54,475 bases of DNA from Chitinophagales bacterium. GTDB taxonomy: Bacteria > Bacteroidota > Bacteroidia > Chitinophagales > Saprospiraceae. A model generated the notes under the pieces. That model saw only the letters and a program-made list of their open reading frames with translations. It made no database searches and had not been told where the DNA came from. Shown here piece by piece: positions 36,443 through 45,018 of the stretch. The stretch covers positions 12,345 through 66,819 of the forward strand of contig JAAFJT010000014.1 of NCBI GenBank assembly GCA_013298955.1. Direction: 5' to 3'. The stretch's first letter is position 1. Each line of letters begins with the position of its first letter. Position numbers and translations under genes: made by a program.

Positions 36443-37207
36443 TTATTCATTCAAACCCCAGTCATAATTGGTGTAAGTAATTTTCGCCGTTTTATATACA
36501 GGGCTTGTGGCATATTTATTCAAAAAGGCTATGACATTTCCAAAATCGGCGGCATACCAATTAAAAATATTAGATATTTTTATCGTATTGCCAGTCAATT
36601 GATTCTCTTGGGTCTTATTGACAAAAGTTCGGGTCAATTGGTCTAATTGCGTTTCGACATTGGCAGCCGTAAAAGCGCGTTGATAAATTGGCGGACAAGA
36701 TTTGGCAGCACAATTCAATCCAAAATGAATCCGTGCATCGCCCATAGGACGCAAAATTTGATTTTCAATTTCATTCAACGAATATTTTTTACCGCCTAAA
36801 AGATAGCGGCTCACTTCCCAAGGATTCCCTTTATCCAAATCTTTAATGCTTTTCAATGGATAATTATCTAATATCAACTTGACGGTCAACGCATTATAAG
36901 CATTGAGCCAAAAAGCCATTTTTTCGGGTTTTGTTGCATTTGCCGCAGGCACATTGTTGGCTAATGATTGAATATAATTTTCTAATATAATTTTATCATT
37001 TTGCAAATTTTTATAATTCATTTTCCCTTGTTTGGCATGCTTTTGTAATAGTTTATCCCATGTATCGTGTATCGGCACAGGAGCAACATTCAGGGAAGAT
37101 ACTGTCACAAGTGTTGACGGCACACTCTGCAACCACCGACTCGCTGCGACTAAATTAATTTGGATGAAAATCACGACAAAAGCCAGTACGAATTGTTCTT
37201 TTTTCAT
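36443..37207 (-). CDS. DUF547-domain exported protein
   Basis: 254 aa with an N-terminal hydrophobic signal (QFVLAFVVIFIQINLVAA). The DUF547 domain fills residues ~45-240: WDKLLQKHAKQGKMNYKNL, KMAFWLNAYNALTVKLILDN, NEIENQILRPMGDARIHFGL and NCAAKSCPPI, with the conserved NAYN and NCxxxSCP motifs. DUF547 proteins are widespread and often secreted; a thiol-containing active site is suspected from the Cys pair but no function is established. Confidence 0.92.
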   Translation of the reverse strand: MKKEQFVLAFVVIFIQINLVAASRWLQSVPSTLVTVSSLNVAPVPIHDTWDKLLQKHAKQGKMNYKNLQNDKIILENYIQSLANNVPAANATKPEKMAFWLNAYNALTVKLILDNYPLKSIKDLDKGNPWEVSRYLLGGKKYSLNEIENQILRPMGDARIHFGLNCAAKSCPPIYQRAFTAANVETQLDQLTRTFVNKTQENQLTGNTIKISNIFNWYAADFGNVIAFLNKYATSPVYKTAKITYTNYDWGLNE

Positions 37208-37253
37208 TATTTGATTTTTTTTATTTATTTTTAGGCATATTAGTCACTTTTTG

Positions 37254-37261
37254 TACTTTTG
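37254..37261 (+). promoter_or_regulatory. -7 element TACTTTTG
   Basis: TACTTTTG matches TAnnTTTG and lies 62 bases before the ATG at 37324. I do not see a -33 TTTG at the standard distance. Confidence 0.4.
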
Positions 37262-37323
37262 CAACTTATTAACATTATACAGCCTCACAAGTTGATTTAT
37301 TTTTGAATTAAAACTTTTCATTT

Positions 37324-38115
37324 ATGTACAGGGAAACCGCAACAATCCTTCAACGATGTCTGCCTTTTTATTTTGCAGCAGCCGTTTACACCAGTGCGCA
37401 AGCGCAGAGTGGAACTCCTGCTGTCGATAACGCAGCAAAAACAACTGATGCCATCACAGTGGATACGGCAATGAAAAAAATGCCAGACCCGTATTTTCAA
37501 AAACCCCATTTGGCAGTGGGATTCAGTGTAGGTAGTAACGCCCTTTTGGGGGTAGATGTTGCTTACAGTATCACGCCCAAATGGGGCATTAAGCTCGGAT
37601 ACAATTATTTAGATTTGACGTATGCCGACTTAACCCCCATTTTGAAAGCCGCCAATTTGCCGCCAGAATTGAAAGGCGAAGTGATTATTTCGCAAAGTCA
37701 TTTGGCTTTGACCGCAGAATTTACACCTACTGCTTCTAAACTATTTAGAGTGGCTGTTGGAGGTGTTTATTTTATGAAAAACCAACTGGAAGGAACGATT
37801 AAATACGCTTCGGGCTTCCAACTCAACCAAATGAATTTCGACGCTTCTGAAATGGGTTACATGAAAGGAACTTATACGACATCATCCAGTATCGCACCGT
37901 ATATCGGTCTGGGTTTGGGGCGTACCGTTCCTAAAAAACGCATTGGTTTGAGCGTTGAAGTGGGTGGTATTTACAAAGGCGAACCCCAAATCAAGATTGA
38001 GGCAACAGGGCTTTTGAAAGGCAATGTCGAAAATGAAGCGATTTTAAATCGCAATTTCAAACCATTACAATGGCATCCTGTTGCCAATGTGCGTTTGGCA
38101 ATCAAACTCAATTAA
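37324..38115 (+). CDS. Outer-membrane beta-barrel protein
   Basis: 263 aa with a signal peptide (CLPFYFAAAVYTSAQAQ). From residue ~60 it reads as amphipathic strands typical of an eight-stranded OMP: HLAVGFSVGSNALLGVDVAY, WGIKLGYNYLDLTY, SSIAPYIGLGLGRT, KRIGLSVEVGGIY, ending ANVRLAIKLN. The function is not identifiable. It lies directly upstream of the lipoprotein gene at 38159 on the same strand and may be co-transcribed with it. Confidence 0.82.
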   Translation: MYRETATILQRCLPFYFAAAVYTSAQAQSGTPAVDNAAKTTDAITVDTAMKKMPDPYFQKPHLAVGFSVGSNALLGVDVAYSITPKWGIKLGYNYLDLTYADLTPILKAANLPPELKGEVIISQSHLALTAEFTPTASKLFRVAVGGVYFMKNQLEGTIKYASGFQLNQMNFDASEMGYMKGTYTTSSSIAPYIGLGLGRTVPKKRIGLSVEVGGIYKGEPQIKIEATGLLKGNVENEAILNRNFKPLQWHPVANVRLAIKLN

Positions 38116-38158
38116 TTCACAAACGGTTATGAACCCAAAAAAATCAATTTTTTTTAGT

Positions 38159-39793
38159 ATGAAAAACATATTGAATTTCAAAAGTTTATCTATTTTAATG
38201 GCGATTGCTACGGCTTTCGCAATTACACAGGCTTGTGTCACCAAAGACGACTTGACCAAAGATTTTTCGCTCAGAATTGACTTAGACCTTATCAAAGTCC
38301 CTATGTCGCTTCAAATCATTGATGGCAATTTTGCATCAGGTATGAGTCCAAAAGATGTGACGATTGAGTTGGTCGGTCCCGATAAAGATAAATTTTACTC
38401 GACCATAGGCGAGAAAAAAATTGTCGTAACAGAAGGTTTTGTCGATTTAGCAGTTCGGAAGGTAGATGCGCCTACCCCTCAAAAACCATTGAAATTAACG
38501 ATTATTGCAAGAGCCCCGGGCTATTTGAGAACGATTAAAACATTCACATTGACTTCTACGGACAAAACGCAGTTTGAAGCAATGAGTATGGTCAATTTAA
38601 CCAATCCGCCCGCAGGCGTTACGGTCAAAAAAGGAACGGTTACAGTCGGTGCAAATGGGGCGGTTGCTACGACTTTGGCAACTTCGCCTACCACTTCACG
38701 AGAAGGGGTGAGTGTAGAGATTCCAGCAGGAACGTTGTTCAAAGACAAAGATGGCAACGTCTTGACAGGAACTGTGGAAGCTACAATGGTTCATTTTGAT
38801 AATCAAGACCCTGCTTCTTTGGCAGCTTTTCCGGGAGGACTTTTCGTTAATAGTTCAAAGGATGTAACAGGTGTCAATATTGGTTCAGGTCAGTTTACGA
38901 CGATGGGTTTATTGTCTTTGGACATGACCGTTGGCGGTAAAGAGGTAAAAGGCTTTTCGGGTACAGGCGTTAAAGTCGCTATGGAATTGAATGAAACGTC
39001 TATTAATCCAGAAAAAGGAAGAGCGATAGCCGTAGGCGATAGTTTGCCTGTTTGGAGTTTGGACGAAACGGATAATAGTTGGGTCAAAGAAAAAGTGGGT
39101 GTCGTTACAGGCACAGCGACCAATATGAAATTGTCTTATGACCAAAATCACTTGTCTTTTTGGAATTTAGACTATTTTTACGGTCCGAATTGTTGGCAAT
39201 CAGGTACCGTAACGGTAGCAGGTGTTGCAGTACCGGGTAATTATTATGTGGAAGTCGTGAATGCTAGTACAAATCAGATTTTAAAATCATTGTATATGTA
39301 TTTGGCAAATGGTGAGACGCTTAACTTTTACAATGCGCCATCTGGTTTGAATTACTATTTTCGGGTGAATACAGGTTATTATTATTACTGTCCGGGTACG
39401 ATTTTAGGAACCAGTACGCAATTCCAATTGTGTGCTGGCAATGCGACAGCGAATTTTAATAATTTTACAGTCGGTGGTTCGTCAGCAACTTTGACAACGA
39501 AAGCTACTGCCGTAGCAACTTGTACTGGTAAACCGTATGTCCGTTTATCGCCAAGTATGACCGTGTATTATAAGGAAGCCAATAGTCCATGTGCTTATTG
39601 GTTGTATGGCGGTTCGATGGTGAGTGGGAATTACGTCAGTACATCTTTTAAACCTGGTAAAACCTATGATATTATGGTTATTTTAGGTTGGTTCCCAGTT
39701 CAATTTAAAAGAACGATTCCTGCAACGGCTTCTGGGACGTATCAAATTGATTTCAATATTGAGATGCCAAGTACCATGTGCGCTTATTTCTAA
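38159..39793 (+). CDS. Large hypothetical lipoprotein
   Basis: 544 aa from the ATG at 38159, which gives a standard lipoprotein signal (MKNILNFKSLSILMAIATAF, lipobox ITQAC). ATG 38129, ten codons earlier, is equally open. Residues ~40-130 look like an Ig-like beta domain. The segment GVSVEIPAGTLFKDKDG with a following GTVEATMVHF resembles the ZU5/FAM171-like beta-sandwich pattern seen in Bacteroidota surface lipoproteins. The C-terminal ~200 residues are beta-rich with Tyr/Asn/Gly segments and Cys pairs (PNCWQSG, YYYYCPGTI, QLCAGN). No catalytic motif is seen. Its partner is probably the barrel protein just upstream. Confidence 0.75.
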   Translation: MKNILNFKSLSILMAIATAFAITQACVTKDDLTKDFSLRIDLDLIKVPMSLQIIDGNFASGMSPKDVTIELVGPDKDKFYSTIGEKKIVVTEGFVDLAVRKVDAPTPQKPLKLTIIARAPGYLRTIKTFTLTSTDKTQFEAMSMVNLTNPPAGVTVKKGTVTVGANGAVATTLATSPTTSREGVSVEIPAGTLFKDKDGNVLTGTVEATMVHFDNQDPASLAAFPGGLFVNSSKDVTGVNIGSGQFTTMGLLSLDMTVGGKEVKGFSGTGVKVAMELNETSINPEKGRAIAVGDSLPVWSLDETDNSWVKEKVGVVTGTATNMKLSYDQNHLSFWNLDYFYGPNCWQSGTVTVAGVAVPGNYYVEVVNASTNQILKSLYMYLANGETLNFYNAPSGLNYYFRVNTGYYYYCPGTILGTSTQFQLCAGNATANFNNFTVGGSSATLTTKATAVATCTGKPYVRLSPSMTVYYKEANSPCAYWLYGGSMVSGNYVSTSFKPGKTYDIMVILGWFPVQFKRTIPATASGTYQIDFNIEMPSTMCAYF

Positions 39794-39828
39794 AAATTAT
39801 TTTAACAGATAGTTTGTTGTTAAATTTT

Positions 39829-39867
39829 AAACTGCTCTCAAATGATACGTCATTTAGGGCAGTTTTT
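39829..39867 (+). terminator. Terminator of the lipoprotein gene
   Basis: AAACTGCTCTCAAATGA (from 39829) pairs with TCATTTAGGGCAGTTTT (to ~39867), with mismatches or a bulge in the middle and T residues after it. It starts 35 bases after the stop. The rest of the 504-base gap to 40298 is AT-rich and holds the promoter at 40171-40203. Confidence 0.75.
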
Positions 39868-40170
39868 ATTTTAAACAATATACGATTTTCTACAAATTAT
39901 TTTGTATTTTTTGAAAATAGAATATTTGTAATTTCATTATAAAATGCCATAAGCCGTTATGAATGAGTTTTTAAAATAAGTTATTCATTTTTTTTATGAG
40001 TGAAATTTGGGCATATAAAAATTGAAAAAAAGCCTATTTACATAATACGATTTTCAATTTTATGAATTATAATAATCATTTGTTTTGAAAAAAAGAGTTG
40101 AATTATGTATGTATATCATTTTGTATAAATAAAATTTTGTTTTGTTAAATTTCGTATCAGTAAAATAAAA

Positions 40171-40203
40171 TTTTGACAATCGTTGAAATTCATCCTATCT
40201 TTG
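40171..40203 (+). promoter_or_regulatory. Consensus promoter TTTTG-N20-TATCTTTG
   Basis: TTTTG at 40171-40175 and TATCTTTG at 40196-40203 with a 20-base spacer. It lies 95 bases before the ATG at 40298. Confidence 0.8.
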
Positions 40204-40297
40204 CACTATCAAAACTAAAACAATCATAGTTAACCAAACAAAAAAGAAAAAACAAATTCTTTTTTACTATTTTTTTCACAACAAAACCCCGTATTAG

Positions 40298-41368
40298 ATG
40301 AGAAAATTATTCCTCTCAACGCTGCTTGTGGCAGCTTCATTGAGCAGCATGACTTATGCTCAAACCGCAGATTGTACTGCACCGAATTTAGCTATATCAA
40401 GCGCAACAGGCAGTTCCGTTTCTGTGCGCTGGAATGCCTCTACGGATGACCAAGGTTGCAGCCTTTGTTACAAAATCGAGTGGAAAACAAAAAGTGAAAC
40501 GGATTGGAAAAAATCCAAAAGCTGTTTAACGTTTTCAAATAACCAGACCATTAACGGATTGGCTCCTGCAACCGATTACGATGTACGGATTTTTGTAAAA
40601 TGTTGTAACGAAAAAGTAATTCAAGGCAATGTAATCTGTTTGAGAACAACGAGCGATTTGTGCAAAGCAGGTGCTTTTGAACCAAACAACAAGGTAGAAG
40701 ATGCCAAAACCATTGCAAACAATGGTACTGTTTTCGCGGCTATCGAAAAAAGTGTTGATGAAGATTGGTACAAATTCAAATTGGTCAATACCAAAGCAAC
40801 TATCACTTTGTTGAATGCCCCAGCAACTGTTAACTATCAATTTTTATTGTTTGATGCGTGGAAAAGACCCCTTTTGGGTTCACCACAAACCACAGTCAGT
40901 TCTACCTCAGGTTGTTTTGCTAATGGTCGCTTTGGTAATGATGTGATTTGGACGCTTACGATGCCAGAAGGTACGGTCGGAAAAGATTTTTACATTCAAA
41001 TCAAGTCTTTGGCAAACTTTGACAACATGTGGTGTTATGGCTTGCGCATCAAACAAGAAGGCAAGGCTTTATTGAGCAAAGATGTTGATAATGAATTGGT
41101 TGCAAACAACATTGAAATATTTCCAAACCCAGTGAATGACCAATTGAGCATCAATTTGGGCAATGTTGAAACAGCAAGTGAAGCAACTATCCATATCTTG
41201 GATGCAATGGGCAGAGTGGTGATGGCATCTCAAAAAGCGGTTGAAGCAGGCGAAAGCATTTTAAATTTGAATGTGAGTGAATTGAATAACGGGTTACATT
41301 TTGCAGCGATTCGCTTAAATGACGGCGAAGTTGTGACGCGCAAAATTTTAGTGGCGCACGAAAAATAA
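40298..41368 (+). CDS. Secreted fibronectin type III protein with T9SS sorting domain
   Basis: 356 aa. Signal peptide (LFLSTLLVAASLSSMTYAQ). An FN3 domain at ~28-117 (CTAPNLAISSATGSSVSVRW, TINGLAPATDYDVRIFVK) is Cys-rich. A pre-peptidase C-terminal-like domain follows (GAFEPNNKVEDAKTIANNG, KSVDEDWYKFKLV). The final ~80 residues are a type A sorting domain (EIFPNPVNDQLSI, ILDAMGRVV, LNNGLHFAAIRL, ending RKILVAHEK). It is expected to pass through SprA and be cleaved and attached, or released, at the surface. There is no enzymatic domain, so adhesion or matrix roles are likely. Confidence 0.92.
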   Translation: MRKLFLSTLLVAASLSSMTYAQTADCTAPNLAISSATGSSVSVRWNASTDDQGCSLCYKIEWKTKSETDWKKSKSCLTFSNNQTINGLAPATDYDVRIFVKCCNEKVIQGNVICLRTTSDLCKAGAFEPNNKVEDAKTIANNGTVFAAIEKSVDEDWYKFKLVNTKATITLLNAPATVNYQFLLFDAWKRPLLGSPQTTVSSTSGCFANGRFGNDVIWTLTMPEGTVGKDFYIQIKSLANFDNMWCYGLRIKQEGKALLSKDVDNELVANNIEIFPNPVNDQLSINLGNVETASEATIHILDAMGRVVMASQKAVEAGESILNLNVSELNNGLHFAAIRLNDGEVVTRKILVAHEK

Positions 41369-41400
41369 TCTTTTGCATTTTGCGTTTTGAACGCTACACG

Positions 41401-41441
41401 AAAGGGTATCAATCTTCCAAAAGAAGCATTGATACCCTTTT
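41401..41441 (+). terminator. Intrinsic terminator after the FN3/T9SS gene
   Basis: AAAGGGTATCAAT (41401-41413) pairs with ATTGATACCCTTT (near 41428-41440), followed by further T residues. It begins 33 bases after the stop. Confidence 0.9.
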
Positions 41442-41506
41442 TTCGCATTGTGTTTTCTTTAACAATTGAAAAAATGTTAAATATGAATTACAACTATTGA
41501 AAAGCG

Positions 41507-41514
41507 TACCTTTG
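41507..41514 (+). promoter_or_regulatory. -7 element TACCTTTG
   Basis: TACCTTTG matches the consensus and precedes the PBP1A start (41604) by 90 bases. No clear -33 element is visible at the expected spacing. Confidence 0.45.
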
Positions 41515-41603
41515 TTTTCTCAACCATTTTAATCAATTCAGCACCTTTTTTGATACTCAAAAAAGTCGTTTTAAAAAAATCTTAAAAACTCAACCCTATT
41601 TGG

Positions 41604-44150
41604 ATGTCTATAAAATCAAGATGGGCTGCTTTTCGCACCGCTTCCCCGTTTACAGCGCGCCTAACCAGATGGGCTGCGTACCTATTTTCGTTGTTTTTCA
41701 TCGTTTATTGCGTTTTTTTGTTGGGTTTTTTTGGAAAAATCCCTTCTGCCAAACAATTGCGCGAGATGCAATCGCTCAATGCATCTGAAATCTACACTTC
41801 TGATGGTGTATTGATAGGTCGTTTTTATCGAGAAAATCGAACTAATATTCAATTCGATGCCCTACCTAAAAATTTGGTGGATATGTTGATTGCCGTTGAA
41901 GATGAACGGTATTGGGAACATGACGGCGTTGATTTACGGGCAATGGCGCGGGTTTTGGTGCGCACGATTATCAGCCGCGATGAGTCGGGCGGTGGCGGCA
42001 GTACGCTGAGTATGCAATTGGCAAAAAATCTTTACAAACGGAAACATTATTGGATGGGTAGCACCGCGATTGCCAAAGTACGGGAAATGCTCATTGCTCG
42101 CCGTTTGGAAGACGCATTTGACAAAAAAGCACTTTTGGCTTTTTATTTAAATACCGTTCCGTTTGGCAACAATGCTTTTGGCATCCAAGTCGCTTCCAAT
42201 CGCTTTTTCAACAAAGCACCGATTGATTTGAAATTGGAAGAAATGGCAGTTCTGGTAGGGATGTTGAAAGCCAATACGACTTACAATCCGCGCAAAAACA
42301 AGGATAAAAGTAGAGAACGCCGCAATTTAGTCTTGCAATTGATGGTTAAAAACAATCATTTAGAACAAAAATCTTGCGATTCCATCAAAACCTTGCCGAT
42401 TACCTTGCAATTCAATCCCAAACATGAGTTATCTGGTTTAGCCGTTTATTTTCGAGAATATTTGAAAAAAGAATTGAATGAGTTATTGAAACAATATCCA
42501 AAACCCGATGGAGAAGTTTGGGATGTGTATCGAGACGGTTTGAAAGTTTACACGACGTTGGATTCTAAAATGCAGCAATACGCCGAAGATGCTGCCGCCG
42601 AACACATGCAAGCCTTACAAGTTTCTTTTGATAATCATTGGCAAGGGGGCAAACCTTGGGGCGATGATAAACTCATTGAAGATGCCATGAAACGGTCTCC
42701 GCGTTGGCGCGAAATGAAGGAGGAGGGTATTTCCGAAGCCAAAATTAGACGAACTTTTAATACCAAAACGCCGATTACGCTCTTTACGTGGGAAGGCGAG
42801 GATGAACGTATGATGACTCCATTGGATTCGATTCGCTATTATTATTCGTTATTGAGTACAGGGTTCATGGCAATGGAGGCTAAAACAGGGATGATACGCG
42901 CTTGGGTGGGTGGTAATAATTATAATTTTTTGCAATATGACCATGTGCGTTCTAAACGCCAAGTCGGTTCTACCTTTAAACCGATTTTATACGCCAAAGC
43001 CTTGCAAAAAGGGATTGCGCCTTGTGATTATATTCCAAATGTATTGCGCAGTTACGGCGAATGGACTCCTCATAATGCGGATAATCGGTACGGCGGTGCG
43101 TATTCGATGGAAGGCGCGTTGACCAATTCGGTGAATACGATTTCAGTCGCGTTGATTATGAAAACAGGCGTTGCTTCGGTGATTGATTTTGCACACGAAT
43201 TGGGGATTACGGCGGATATTCCCAAATATGCAACGATTGCTTTGGGCGCGGTCGATATTTCTTTATACGACATGGTTCGCGCTTATGCGGCATTTCCGAG
43301 ACGCGGCATGAAAGTAGAACCCCTTGCAGTGGTCAAAATTTTGACGCGAGATGGTAAAGTGATTGCCGATTTTTCTAAATTCGACCCGTTGAAACAACAA
43401 CGCGTGTTGGAAGAAGACCATGCTGATATGATGGTGAAAATGATGCGTTCCGTTGTAGATGACGGTACAGCATCTCGTTTGAAATACAAATATGGCATTA
43501 ATAGCGATATTGCAGGCAAAACAGGGACGACTCAATCCCATGCAGACGGTTGGTTTGTAGGTTATACTCCGAATTTAGTGTTTGGTGCATGGGTTGGCGG
43601 CGAAAGTCCTGCGGTGCATTTTCGAGATTTGAAATTGGGTCAAGGTGCGAATACCGCCTTGCCCATTTGCGGCTTATTTTTGCAAAAATTGTACGCAGAC
43701 CCTATTTATCAAGCCTTGAAACAGGAGAAATTTGCACAGCCAGCAGCATGGGTAGTGGATTCGATGGCTTGCGACCATAAATCGTATAGCGAATGGGAAA
43801 TTGCAACGATGGATTCATTGCGTCAATTGGATTCTACCAATCGAGCGGATAGTATTTTGGTAACACAACCGATTGTAAAACCGTCTGTAATGGATACAGC
43901 GCGTAAAACCGTTCCGAAAGTGCCGCCTGTGGGCAATCCAACAGTTCCGACAACAGGGAATGTATCGCCGCCGAAAGTAAATCCTGCCAATCCATCGTTG
44001 CCACCACCGCCCGTAAAAGTGCAAGGAACAACGTCCGCCGCGCCCAAACCAGCCGTACCACCGTCAGGATTATCACCTGCGCCGCGCATGAGCAGCAATA
44101 AAGATGGAATTTTAGTGAAACCCGGAGAACGAAAAATGCCAAATCAATAA
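41604..44150 (+). CDS. Penicillin-binding protein 1A (transglycosylase/transpeptidase)
   Basis: 848 aa. One N-terminal membrane anchor (AAYLFSLFFIVYCVFLLGFF). The GT51 glycosyltransferase shows VEDERYWEHDGVD (catalytic Glu) and GGGSTLSMQLAKNLYKRKHY. The transpeptidase shows GSTFKPILYAKAL (catalytic Ser of SxxK), NSVNT (SxN) and GKTGTTQSHADGWFVG (KTG). It polymerises and cross-links peptidoglycan from the inner membrane. The last ~90 residues form a Pro/Val/Thr-rich low-complexity tail (VPPVGNPTVP, PSLPPPPVKV), probably periplasmic and disordered. It is followed by the hairpin at 44160. Confidence 0.97.
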   Translation: MSIKSRWAAFRTASPFTARLTRWAAYLFSLFFIVYCVFLLGFFGKIPSAKQLREMQSLNASEIYTSDGVLIGRFYRENRTNIQFDALPKNLVDMLIAVEDERYWEHDGVDLRAMARVLVRTIISRDESGGGGSTLSMQLAKNLYKRKHYWMGSTAIAKVREMLIARRLEDAFDKKALLAFYLNTVPFGNNAFGIQVASNRFFNKAPIDLKLEEMAVLVGMLKANTTYNPRKNKDKSRERRNLVLQLMVKNNHLEQKSCDSIKTLPITLQFNPKHELSGLAVYFREYLKKELNELLKQYPKPDGEVWDVYRDGLKVYTTLDSKMQQYAEDAAAEHMQALQVSFDNHWQGGKPWGDDKLIEDAMKRSPRWREMKEEGISEAKIRRTFNTKTPITLFTWEGEDERMMTPLDSIRYYYSLLSTGFMAMEAKTGMIRAWVGGNNYNFLQYDHVRSKRQVGSTFKPILYAKALQKGIAPCDYIPNVLRSYGEWTPHNADNRYGGAYSMEGALTNSVNTISVALIMKTGVASVIDFAHELGITADIPKYATIALGAVDISLYDMVRAYAAFPRRGMKVEPLAVVKILTRDGKVIADFSKFDPLKQQRVLEEDHADMMVKMMRSVVDDGTASRLKYKYGINSDIAGKTGTTQSHADGWFVGYTPNLVFGAWVGGESPAVHFRDLKLGQGANTALPICGLFLQKLYADPIYQALKQEKFAQPAAWVVDSMACDHKSYSEWEIATMDSLRQLDSTNRADSILVTQPIVKPSVMDTARKTVPKVPPVGNPTVPTTGNVSPPKVNPANPSLPPPPVKVQGTTSAAPKPAVPPSGLSPAPRMSSNKDGILVKPGERKMPNQ

Positions 44151-44159
44151 TTGTCGCAT

Positions 44160-44192
44160 CGGTTTCGGAAACCTTCAAGGTTTCCGAAACCG
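44160..44192 (+). terminator. GGTTTCGGAAACCTT hairpin, copy 2
   Basis: Perfect 16-bp arms at 44160-44175 and 44177-44192, ten bases after the PBP1A stop. It shares its core with 17148-17182 and is followed by TCTTTT. Confidence 0.82.
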
Positions 44193-44266
44193 AGTCTTTT
44201 CCACAAAATTTGTCAGAGACTCAAAAAAAAAAGTGAAAAAAAGTGAAAAACAATAAAAACGTTTTT

Positions 44267-44274
44267 TACTTTTG
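44267..44274 (+). promoter_or_regulatory. -7 element TACTTTTG upstream of mscL
   Basis: TACTTTTG matches TAnnTTTG. It lies about 200 bases before mscL and just ahead of the family A element at 44289, so an mscL transcript from here would carry that element in its leader. No -33 TTTG is seen. Confidence 0.4.
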
Positions 44275-44288
44275 TCCCACTCATGTAG

Positions 44289-44418
44289 TAAGTGGTTAAT
44301 GTTAAATAATCGACAACAACGTTTGGAGGGTTTCAAACCCTCCAAACGTTATACTACCTTAAAAATCAACTTTTTAGTCCGTATCCTTTTTTGTCGATTC
44401 TTTAACTTCAACTACTTA
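44289..44418 (+). repeat. Hairpin element family A, copy 2
   Basis: 130 bp from TAAGTGGTT to AACTACTTA. The perfect central hairpin lies at 44318-44333 and 44335-44350. It is very similar to 30959-31082; differences include a short insertion of about six bases near the right end. It occupies the middle of the 318-base gap between PBP1A and mscL. Confidence 0.9.
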
Positions 44419-44468
44419 GAACCAAATAAAGCATACAAACTTTTTTTAATCAACTAAAAATTTGGCTT

Positions 44469-44870
44469 ATGTTTAAAGAATTTAAAGAATTTGCCATGAA
44501 AGGCAACTTGATTGATATGGCTGTCGGTTTGGTCATGGGAGCAGGTTTCGGCAAAGTGGCAGCAGCTTTTACCGATGGCATGATTATGCCGATGGTGGGC
44601 ATGCTTATTGGTGGCGTAGATTTCAAAAATTTGAAATTCATCCTCAAAGAAAAAGGCATGGACGGCAAAACAGAGATTCCCGAAGTCGCTATCAAATATG
44701 GCGAATTTGTGAATGCTTGTGTTGACTTCTTAATTGTTGCTTTTGTCATGTATTTAGTCGTGAAAGCTATCAATGTAGCACGGAAAGATACCGCAATGGC
44801 TCCACCACCGCCGTCTCCACAAGAAGTTTTATTGGAAGAAATCAGAGATGTTTTGAAAAAACAACGTTAA
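44469..44870 (+). CDS. mscL: Large-conductance mechanosensitive channel
   Basis: 133 aa, the normal MscL length. The N-terminal amphipathic helix MFKEFKEFAMKGNLIDMAVG and TM1 VGLVMGAGFGKVAAAFTDGM are typical, followed by IMPMVGMLIGG, a periplasmic loop (residues ~57-78), TM2 (VDFLIVAFVMYLVVKAIN) and the C-terminal bundle EVLLEEIRDVLKKQ. The channel opens under membrane tension to release solutes during osmotic downshock. Confidence 0.98.
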   Translation: MFKEFKEFAMKGNLIDMAVGLVMGAGFGKVAAAFTDGMIMPMVGMLIGGVDFKNLKFILKEKGMDGKTEIPEVAIKYGEFVNACVDFLIVAFVMYLVVKAINVARKDTAMAPPPPSPQEVLLEEIRDVLKKQR

Positions 44871-44901
44871 ATTACAGCATTTGTACATAAATGAAAACAT
44901 A

Positions 44902-44931
44902 ATTTGCCGCAAGTTGAAGACTTGTGGCAAG
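44902..44931 (+). terminator. Hairpin after mscL
   Basis: TTGCCGCAAGT and ACTTGTGGCAA form an 11-bp stem with one mismatch or G-U pair and a short loop, followed by GTTTGTTTT. It lies 31 bases after the mscL stop. Confidence 0.75.
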
Positions 44932-45018
44932 TTTGTTTTAACCATAAAGGTTACAACCCAACTTTAAGTCGTCTAATGCAATGCAATCATTTTTCACAAC
45001 TTTAAAACCAAGACCACA

